A stretch of 57,996 nt of DNA from an uncultured Bacteroidia bacterium (GTDB lineage Bacteria > Bacteroidota > Bacteroidia > J057 > CALDDN01), in contig CALDDN010000024.1 in the NCBI GenBank assembly GCA_937936615.1, positions 1-57,996 on the forward strand. Direction: 5' to 3'. A model generated the notes under the pieces. The model was not told the origin of the DNA. It ran no database searches and saw nothing but the letters and a program-made list of their open reading frames with translations. The position numbers and the translations under genes were made by a program. Shown here in pieces: positions 52,674 to 57,996 of this stretch (its first letter is position 1; the number at the start of each line of letters is the position of its first letter).

Positions 52674-53045
52674 ATGAAAATATTGCTAAGCTTTCTGGTC
52701 TGGGCTTTGATGGCCCTTGCAGCCTACGGTCAGGCTCCTGTCCGTTACGAGTACATGCAGATTTCCGCCATCGAATCGGTGGTGCCCGGCGGTCTGGGCC
52801 GCTCGCGCCTGATCTCTACCTCGAAAGAAGGCCAAATGATGGAGAAGGAACTGCTCAACTTCTTCAGTCTGGTGGGTATCAACTTCGGTAACGTGCAGAA
52901 TAACGACCGCGTCATCGCCACCCGCCTCAACGAACTGTCCGAGGAAGGCTGGGAGCTTTTCACCGTCAACAGCGGGGTTTATGGCCCCGGTGACAAGACG
53001 GGCATTTTCATCACGCGCTACGTCTTCCGCCGACCGGCGAAATAA
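52674..53045 (+). CDS. Small secreted DUF4177-like protein
   Basis: 123 residues with a signal peptide (MKILLSFLVWALMALAAYGQ), then a compact domain with RYEYMQISAI near the start and LNELSEEGWELFTVNSG near the end. The EGWEL pattern with an N-terminal YEY strand resembles DUF4177, a small domain of unknown function. It is probably periplasmic. It lies 42 nt after fabH but seems to have its own promoter, and a hairpin terminator follows. It is convergent with the GH3 fusion gene. Confidence 0.78.
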   Translation: MKILLSFLVWALMALAAYGQAPVRYEYMQISAIESVVPGGLGRSRLISTSKEGQMMEKELLNFFSLVGINFGNVQNNDRVIATRLNELSEEGWELFTVNSGVYGPGDKTGIFITRYVFRRPAK

Positions 53046-53077
53046 ACCCGCAGCCGCAACCAATCGAATTTCGTAGA

Positions 53078-53107
53078 GGCCGAGGTGAGTTGGCCCTTGG
53101 CCTTTTT
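53078..53107 (+). terminator. Terminator after the DUF4177-like gene
   Basis: GGCCGAGG (53078-53085) pairs with CCTTGGCC (53095-53102), one G-T pair included, followed by TTTTT. It sits 32 nt after the stop and before the convergent GH3 gene. Confidence 0.55.
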
Positions 53108-53167
53108 GGTCGGAAAAGGGCGAGCAATGATACAGCAGCCAACGCCTGCCGCAGCTCCGACCGGCCC

Positions 53168-56104
53168 CTAGAGCACAGGCAGGGGGCCGAACTTGTCGAG
53201 CCACCGCTGGCGGGCCGCGTAGAAGACCTCCATCACCTTGACCCGAACCGAGTTGAGGACAAAAACTTGATTGCTGCGGTCGGGAAACGTGCGGTTCGAA
53301 AGCAGGACATAAACCAGCTCGTGTGCCGGATCGACCCAGACGGCCGTACCCGTAAAGCCGAGGTGGCCATAGGTCTGGGGCGAGGCAGCAGCTGCCGTGG
53401 GCTGGGGTAGTCCGGGGCGGGTTTCGGCCTTGTCCCAGCCAAGACCGCGCCGGCTCAGGTCGCTGGCTTTCTGGGTGAAACGGGCGATGGTTTCGGGTTT
53501 GAGGAACTGCCGCCCGCCATAGCGTCCGCCGTTGCGGAGCATGAAGAGCAGTTTGGCCAGGTCGCCGGCACTGGCAAACAGCCCCGCATGCCCCGAGTAG
53601 CCCCCCAGCAGGGCCGCCGCCTCGTCGTTGACATAGCCCTGCACCCGTCCGAACCGGAAATGGTTGTCGATTTCGGAGGGTACAACCTCGATGCCTTTTT
53701 GTGCGGGCAGAAAACACGTGTAGTTCATGCCCAAGGGTTCATAAAATTGCTCTACGAGGTAACCTTCCAGCCGGCGGCCTGTAACTTTCTCGATCAGGCG
53801 GGCCAGAATGATGAGGTTGATGTCGCTGTAGACGTATTCGATCTTGGTTTTGGGTTCGAGTTTGACAATCTGCCGCCAGATTTCCTCGGGGTAGCGTTCG
53901 TGCAGGAACAGGTCGGGAGCCAGCGGGATATTGAAGTATTCGCCCTTGACTTTGGCGTAGATTTCGGGGTCGTGTTTTTTGCGCTTTAAAGTTTTGAGGT
54001 AGAAGGGGATGTGGGCTGGGTAGCCCGAGCGGTGCTCCAGCAGCATGCGCACCGTAACGGCGGCTCCTTTCTCGAGGTCGGGCAAGTACTTGGTGATGGG
54101 GGCCTCGAGGTTGAGGCTGTCGTTCTCGAAGAGGCGCATGAGAGCCAGCGTGGTGGCGCAGACCTTGGTTACCGAGGCCAGGTCGTAGATCGTGCGCAGG
54201 GGGTCGACGGGCTTGCCGCCCTCGTATTCGGTGCTGCCATAGCCTTTGGCAAAAACTACATGCTGGCCCCGCAGGGCCACGACGGCGCAGCCGGGCATGG
54301 CCCGCACCTGGCGGTAATACTGGGCGATGGTGTCGATGCGTCCATAGGCTGTGCTGTCAAGCTCGCCCTCATGGGGCGGGCCAAAGGACAGGCGGTCGGC
54401 CCGGAAATCGTAAGGGGCGGCTTTTTCGTAACGTGTTGCCACGCTGACCGGCAGGCGGCCCCGGGGTTCGAGGGCACCGTAGATGATTTCGGCGGCGGCC
54501 TCCTGCGTTTCGAGCCGCTCTTCGTAGGCGACGACCGTAGCCATTTCGCCGCCCAGATACTCCAGCGCATAAGGATTGCCGAAGTGCACGAGCACCGTCG
54601 GCAGGCGGGCGATGGCTGTTTCCTGCAGCAGCTTGACTACGTTGCTGCTCAGGCCATAGCCTCGGCTGCGCTTCTGGTTGAGGTTCATGGTCGAAACGAC
54701 AACGGTCGTGTACTTGTTTTTCCAGGTTTCGACCTGCTCGCGGATCCAGTTTTCATCGGCCTCGGGAGGCAAGTGCTGGTAATCGACGGGGCCGTAGCGG
54801 CTCAGGTAGTCGTAAAAAGGAGCCGCCCTGGCGTAACCGGTCTGCACATAGAGCACGCGCCGCGCCGCTGCGCACGACAGGGGCAGCAGCTGACCCTCGT
54901 TGCGGCAGACGGTCAGGGCGGCGCGGTAGATGCGCCGGCGCAGGGCAAAGACTTCGGGCCGGTACAGCTCGGCCTGTACGCGGGCGGGGTCGGGCACCGG
55001 GAAGGGCAGCACCAGCTGGGCTTTCCAGCGCAGAACCCGCAACACCCGATCGTTGAGCTGGGCCTCGGTCAGCCGTCCGGCATCGAGGGCCGCCTTGATG
55101 GCTTTGATCGCGCGGGGCACGTTGTCGACGTAGAGCAGCAGGTCGTTGCCGGCCAGCAGGGCCTGCACTTCGATCTCGCCGCCTTCCAGGTGCTTGCGGG
55201 CACCTTCCATGTTGAGGGCATCGGTAAAAATAAGTCCCTGAAAACCAATCGAATCGCGCAGGACTCGTTGCACAATCCGCGGCGATAGCGTGGCGGGTCG
55301 CCGCGGGGTCGGGTCCAGGGCCGGCACCTGCAGGTGGGCTACCATCATCGAGGCCACTCCCGCCCGACTCAGTTCCACAAAGGGATAGAGTTCGAGGTCG
55401 TCGAGGCGTGTCCGGTTCTGGCGCATGACCGGCAGGTCGAAGTGCGAGTCGGTATCGGTATCGCCGTGGCCGGGAAAGTGTTTGGCGCAGGCCATGATGC
55501 CCCCATCCTGCAGCCCTCGCATCAGGGCCAGCCCTCGGCGCGTTACGGCCTCGCGTTCCTCGCCGAACGACCGGAAGTTGATCACAGGGTTGCTCGCGTT
55601 GTTGTTGATGTCGACCACGGGGCCGAAATTGACGTGCGTGCCCACCGCACGGCACTGGCGGGCCATCTCGCGGCCCAGCTCGTAGAGCAGGCTTTCGTCT
55701 TCGACAGCTCCCAGCGTCATGGCGCGGGGCAGTTCGGGCACGCTGTCCAGGCGCATGGCCAGCCCCCACTCGGCATCGGCGGAAATGAGCAGGGGGATGC
55801 GGCTCAGCCGCTGGTAGCGGTTGGTCAGGGCGGCTTGCCGGCCGGGGCTGCCCTGCATGAAGATCAGCCCCCCAATCTGATGCTCGCGGATCAGGCGTTC
55901 GACCTGCGCGTCGTTGAGGCTGCCGTATTTGGTCGTGGCCGAGTAGGCAGGCACCATGATGAGCTGGGCAATCTTTTCCTCGGTGCTCAGGCTGCGGAGC
56001 ACGGTCTGTGCCCAGCGGTCGGCGGCGCGTCCGGGTGGGGCCAAGGGCTGGGCTGTTACCTGCTTCCCTAAAAACAGTCCTAAAAGAATCGCAAGTCGAA
56101 GCAC
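53168..56104 (-). CDS. GH3 beta-N-acetylhexosaminidase fused to a serine beta-lactamase-like domain
   Basis: A 978-aa exported protein with a GTG start and signal peptide (LAILLGLFLGKQVTAQ). Residues 30-370 are a GH3 domain: KHFPGHGDTDTDSHFDLP gives the His-Asp pair, and GLIFTDALNMEGA carries the nucleophile Asp. A GH3 C-terminal sandwich follows (about 390-570). Residues 590-970 are a class C beta-lactamase/DD-peptidase-like domain: SVTK (Ser-x-x-Lys), YSDIN for the Tyr motif, and GFTGTAVWVDP for the third motif. The fusion is known in Bacteroidota and fits peptidoglycan muropeptide trimming in the periplasm. Substrate is inferred. Confidence 0.92.
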   Translation of the reverse strand: MLRLAILLGLFLGKQVTAQPLAPPGRAADRWAQTVLRSLSTEEKIAQLIMVPAYSATTKYGSLNDAQVERLIREHQIGGLIFMQGSPGRQAALTNRYQRLSRIPLLISADAEWGLAMRLDSVPELPRAMTLGAVEDESLLYELGREMARQCRAVGTHVNFGPVVDINNNASNPVINFRSFGEEREAVTRRGLALMRGLQDGGIMACAKHFPGHGDTDTDSHFDLPVMRQNRTRLDDLELYPFVELSRAGVASMMVAHLQVPALDPTPRRPATLSPRIVQRVLRDSIGFQGLIFTDALNMEGARKHLEGGEIEVQALLAGNDLLLYVDNVPRAIKAIKAALDAGRLTEAQLNDRVLRVLRWKAQLVLPFPVPDPARVQAELYRPEVFALRRRIYRAALTVCRNEGQLLPLSCAAARRVLYVQTGYARAAPFYDYLSRYGPVDYQHLPPEADENWIREQVETWKNKYTTVVVSTMNLNQKRSRGYGLSSNVVKLLQETAIARLPTVLVHFGNPYALEYLGGEMATVVAYEERLETQEAAAEIIYGALEPRGRLPVSVATRYEKAAPYDFRADRLSFGPPHEGELDSTAYGRIDTIAQYYRQVRAMPGCAVVALRGQHVVFAKGYGSTEYEGGKPVDPLRTIYDLASVTKVCATTLALMRLFENDSLNLEAPITKYLPDLEKGAAVTVRMLLEHRSGYPAHIPFYLKTLKRKKHDPEIYAKVKGEYFNIPLAPDLFLHERYPEEIWRQIVKLEPKTKIEYVYSDINLIILARLIEKVTGRRLEGYLVEQFYEPLGMNYTCFLPAQKGIEVVPSEIDNHFRFGRVQGYVNDEAAALLGGYSGHAGLFASAGDLAKLLFMLRNGGRYGGRQFLKPETIARFTQKASDLSRRGLGWDKAETRPGLPQPTAAAASPQTYGHLGFTGTAVWVDPAHELVYVLLSNRTFPDRSNQVFVLNSVRVKVMEVFYAARQRWLDKFGPLPVL

Positions 56105-56108
56105 GGGT

Positions 56109-56116
56109 CAAAAATA
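56109..56116 (-). promoter_or_regulatory. -7 promoter box TATTTTTG abutting the GH3 fusion gene
   Basis: Exact TAnnTTTG on the minus strand, ending 4 nt before the GTG start codon at 56104. Confidence 0.5.
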
Positions 56117-56416
56117 GGCAGGCTTCGCGCTCGGGTGGTTGGCCGATGCCCGCGCATCCTCGATCGGGATGTTTGGTCCTGCTTCTGATCCTTCAAATTG
56201 CCTGAAGTGGGCCTTTAAACTTTTTGTTTTTTCATATATTTATTCAACATGGATGATATATACCCTGATAAAAAACCAAGCGTACAGCTAAGGCATCCAA
56301 ATGGGCGGCTCGAGTCTGTTTGAGCAAAGCCAGGCCGATTGCTGGCATGATGGGCTGCTGCTTGCGCCTGTGCAATTTACCGCCTCCGATTCCCAGCCGG
56401 CGCAGAGCTCCAGAAA

Positions 56417-56458
56417 CAAAATACGGCGTTCTGTTGGGTTTCATTCCGCCGTATTTTG
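56417..56458. repeat. Perfect 12-bp inverted repeat before the methyltransferase
   Basis: CAAAATACGGCG (56417-56428) and CGCCGTATTTTG (56447-56458) are exact reverse complements with an 18-nt centre, and the right arm ends 7 nt before the ATG. Both arms carry a TATTTTG-like -7 sequence, one in each direction. Confidence 0.65.
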
Positions 56459-56465
56459 CCGTTCT

Positions 56466-57623
56466 ATGCCCTTTCCCCGTCTTTACCTCAAACCCGGGCG
56501 CGACCGCTCGGTACGCCAGCGGCATCCCTGGCTCTTCAGCGGTGGCGTGGCCCGCTGCGAGACCGACCAGCCGGGTGCCGTGGTGGCCATCCATGCCCAT
56601 ACGGGGGAGCCCCTTGCCTGGGGCCATCTTGAACCCGGGGCTACGCTGCGCTGCCGCCTCTTCGACTTCGGGCCTGAGCCGCCTGCCTGCGATGCTGCCT
56701 ACTGGCAGACCCGCTTCGCGGCTGCCGCCCGCTGGCGCAGCATCTGCATCGACTGCACCCGCACCAATGCCTACCGCCTGATCAACGCCGAGGGCGATGC
56801 CCTGCCCGGGCTGGTGGTTGACGTCTACGGCCCGCTGGCGGTGGTGCAGCTGCGCACGGCGGGCATGCAGGTCCTGGCCCCTCTGCTTGTAGACTGGCTG
56901 CTTGGTCAGGGCTTCGCCCACCTCTACCGCAAGGACGACACCGACGGGAGCAGCTGCTGGCTGGCAGGTGGCCTCGAGGAGGCGGTTTGCCGTGAGGACG
57001 ACTTTACCTTGTTCGTGCGTGCGGAAAGCGGACAGAAAACCGGCTATTACCTCGATCAGCGGGAGAATCGGCGATCTTTGGCCCCTTGGCTGCGGGGGCG
57101 TCGGGTGCTCAATGCCTTTAGCTACACGGGGGGCTTTGCCTTGCACGCCCTGCGGGCCGGTGCGGCGGAGGTGGTATCGGTCGATGCGTCGGCGGCCTTG
57201 GGGCCCCTGGTCGAACGGCAGCTGGCAGCCAATTTCGCCGGCCCCCAGCCTCACCGCTTCGAGGTGGCCGACTGCTTCGACTACCTGCGCAACTGTCCGG
57301 CAGGTGCCTTCGATGCGATCATTCTCGATCCGCCCGCCTTTACGAAGCACATTTCAACGGTCGAACGGGCGGCCCGCGGCTACAAAGACTTGAACCTGCG
57401 GGCTTTGAAACTACTGCCCGCGGGCGGCCTGCTGGCGACGTTTTCGTGCTCGCAGCATGTGGGCTCGGTGTTGTTTCGCCAGATTTTGTTTGCTGCCGCC
57501 GCCGATGCAGGCCGACAGGTCCGTTTGGTGGGTGCCTTCGGACATGGCCCCGACCACCCCGTCGACATTTTTCACCCCGAAGGTGAATACCTCAAGGGCT
57601 GGCTGCTGCAGGTCATGGAGTAA
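56466..57623 (+). CDS. rlmI: RlmI-like class I SAM-dependent rRNA methyltransferase
   Basis: A 385-aa enzyme. Residues 1-75 are a PUA domain (LYLKPGRDRSVRQRHPWLFSGGVARCE, GEPLAWGHLEPGA). The middle linker ends in AESGQKTGYYLDQRENRR. The SAM domain has VLNAFSYTGGFALHALRAGA, VVSVDAS and motif IV IILDPPAFTK. RlmI methylates C5 of a cytosine in 23S rRNA. A Cys in LLATFSCSQHV matches the catalytic Cys of this group. ATG 56466 (MPFPRLYLKPGRD) is the start; the track's 56301 start runs through the inverted-repeat spacer. The family call is firm, the exact target base less so. Confidence 0.9.
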   Translation: MPFPRLYLKPGRDRSVRQRHPWLFSGGVARCETDQPGAVVAIHAHTGEPLAWGHLEPGATLRCRLFDFGPEPPACDAAYWQTRFAAAARWRSICIDCTRTNAYRLINAEGDALPGLVVDVYGPLAVVQLRTAGMQVLAPLLVDWLLGQGFAHLYRKDDTDGSSCWLAGGLEEAVCREDDFTLFVRAESGQKTGYYLDQRENRRSLAPWLRGRRVLNAFSYTGGFALHALRAGAAEVVSVDASAALGPLVERQLAANFAGPQPHRFEVADCFDYLRNCPAGAFDAIILDPPAFTKHISTVERAARGYKDLNLRALKLLPAGGLLATFSCSQHVGSVLFRQILFAAAADAGRQVRLVGAFGHGPDHPVDIFHPEGEYLKGWLLQVME

Positions 57624-57629
57624 AACCAC

Positions 57630-57651
57630 GCCTGCAACTCGGGCTGCAGGC
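57630..57651 (+). terminator. Hairpin after the methyltransferase gene
   Basis: GCCTGCA and TGCAGGC form a perfect 7-bp stem with an 8-nt loop, 6 nt after the stop. No T-tract follows directly, so termination is uncertain. Confidence 0.35.
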
Positions 57652-57721
57652 CGAATCGATTGGATTAAATCGAAAAAAATTAATTACTATAAAGCAAGTT
57701 TTTTATCTTATTTTTGAATGA

Positions 57722-57743
57722 TTTTTTTAAAATTTTAAAAAAA
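57722..57743. repeat. 22-bp AT-only perfect palindrome
   Basis: T7-A4-T4-A7 is its own reverse complement. It lies 35 nt upstream of the -7 box of the last gene and may bend DNA or act as an upstream promoter element. Confidence 0.6.
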
Positions 57744-57755
57744 CAAATCAAATGC

Positions 57756-57786
57756 TTGCTTTTGGGTTAAACCTTTGTTATATTTG
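57756..57786 (+). promoter_or_regulatory. Promoter of the 3'-truncated secreted-protein gene
   Basis: TTG (57756-57758), a 20-nt spacer and TATATTTG (57779-57786), an exact TAnnTTTG, give a full Bacteroidota -33/-7 promoter 33 nt before ATG 57820. Confidence 0.7.
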
Positions 57787-57819
57787 AATTGGAAAACCAT
57801 AAAGTTAAAAGTTAGTGGT

Positions 57820-57996
57820 ATGAAAAAATTGTTACTTAACCTGTCTGTTCTGGTAATCGGAGCCTGGCTGGCAGCCCTCACCGCTTTGGCGCAGGTCGCC
57901 CCCTGCGGCGATGGCACAGCCCGTCCCGAATGCGCAGGCAACCAGCCCAGCAAAGGCGATGCTGCCCAGACCATGGGCGGCTGCCCAGCTTTAACC
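57820..57996 (+). CDS. Secreted protein, truncated by the window end
   Basis: Only the first 59 codons are present. MKKLLLNLSVLVIGAWLAALTALAQ is a typical Sec signal peptide; the mature part starts VAPCGDGTARPECAGNQPSKGD and has Cys pairs. The gene was not in the ORF track because it has no stop in the window. A complete promoter lies upstream, with an A-rich leader and no Shine-Dalgarno. It may be another surface protein, but the family cannot be told. Confidence 0.7.
   Translation, partial: MKKLLLNLSVLVIGAWLAALTALAQVAPCGDGTARPECAGNQPSKGDAAQTMGGCPALT

Larger units (their letters stand above)
56105..56465. other. 361-bp divergent spacer without a gene
   Basis: It lies between the GH3 gene (minus) and the methyltransferase (plus). 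It contains the GH3 -7 box, a short AT-rich island at 56215-56260, and the perfect inverted repeat near the methyltransferase start. The N-terminal 55 residues the track adds to the methyltransferase fall here and do not look coding. Confidence 0.6.

Overview
The window looks like a chromosomal segment of a GC-rich member of the Bacteroidota. Four things support this. Three very large secreted proteins end in the YPNP-type C-terminal domain used by the type IX secretion system (T9SS). Several genes carry the Bacteroidota -7 promoter box TAnnTTTG, and few carry a strong Shine-Dalgarno. The L32 protein is the zinc-free form. A lineage-typical lipid/ribosome gene order (DUF177, rpmF, plsX, fabH) is present. 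Order or genus cannot be fixed from the sequence alone. No transposase, integrase, CRISPR array, rRNA or tRNA was seen.

Layout. 163-873 holds a cytoplasmic conserved hypothetical. 966-5060 and 5297-13405 are two tandem T9SS surface proteins (1364 and 2702 aa), each followed by a hairpin that looks like a terminator. 13577-16470 carries heptose-1-phosphate adenylyltransferase, then acpP-fabF-rnc. 16806-17543 is a KdsC-like HAD hydrolase. A lipoprotein (minus) diverges from rpsT, and rpsT leads into radC-ruvX-def, the last three joined by ATGA overlaps. The minus-strand block 20431-28020 contains a 7TM-HD phosphodiesterase, a 49-aa membrane microprotein missing from the ORF track, a TPR sensor histidine kinase and a FecA-like TonB-dependent receptor. 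A glycosyltransferase and an FkbM methyltransferase diverge at 29.4 kb. A TIM-barrel-like lipoprotein is translationally coupled to a nine-repeat WG protein. A LexA-like XRE/S24 repressor diverges from an unknown 93-aa gene across a spacer with nested palindromes; DinB-family and ung genes follow. Nif3, a zinc-ribbon coiled-coil protein and a repeat protein form a minus operon. 38738-49519 is a 3593-aa T9SS protein. DUF177-rpmF-plsX-fabH, a DUF4177-like secreted protein, a GH3/beta-lactamase fusion, an RlmI-type methyltransferase and a truncated secreted-protein gene complete the window.

How the genes fit together. The fatty-acid genes are split over two loci (acpP-fabF-rnc and plsX-fabH), and both serve membrane synthesis. 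rfaE2, the HAD phosphatase, the glycosyltransferase and FkbM point to surface polysaccharide or LPS. The GH3 fusion points to peptidoglycan turnover. The giant T9SS proteins share Ig-like 'RWE' modules and a common C-terminal Fn3-Fn3-sorting-domain cassette, so they look like members of one surface-protein family.

The most interesting signals are regulatory. Several genes have a -7 box only 3-5 nt before the start codon, which suggests leaderless mRNAs. The XRE/S24 divergon has an apparent operator array. A perfect 12-bp inverted repeat sits just upstream of the rRNA methyltransferase. One operon gene seems to need a CTG start overlapping the preceding stop. Nothing seen amounts to a clearly new multi-gene system.
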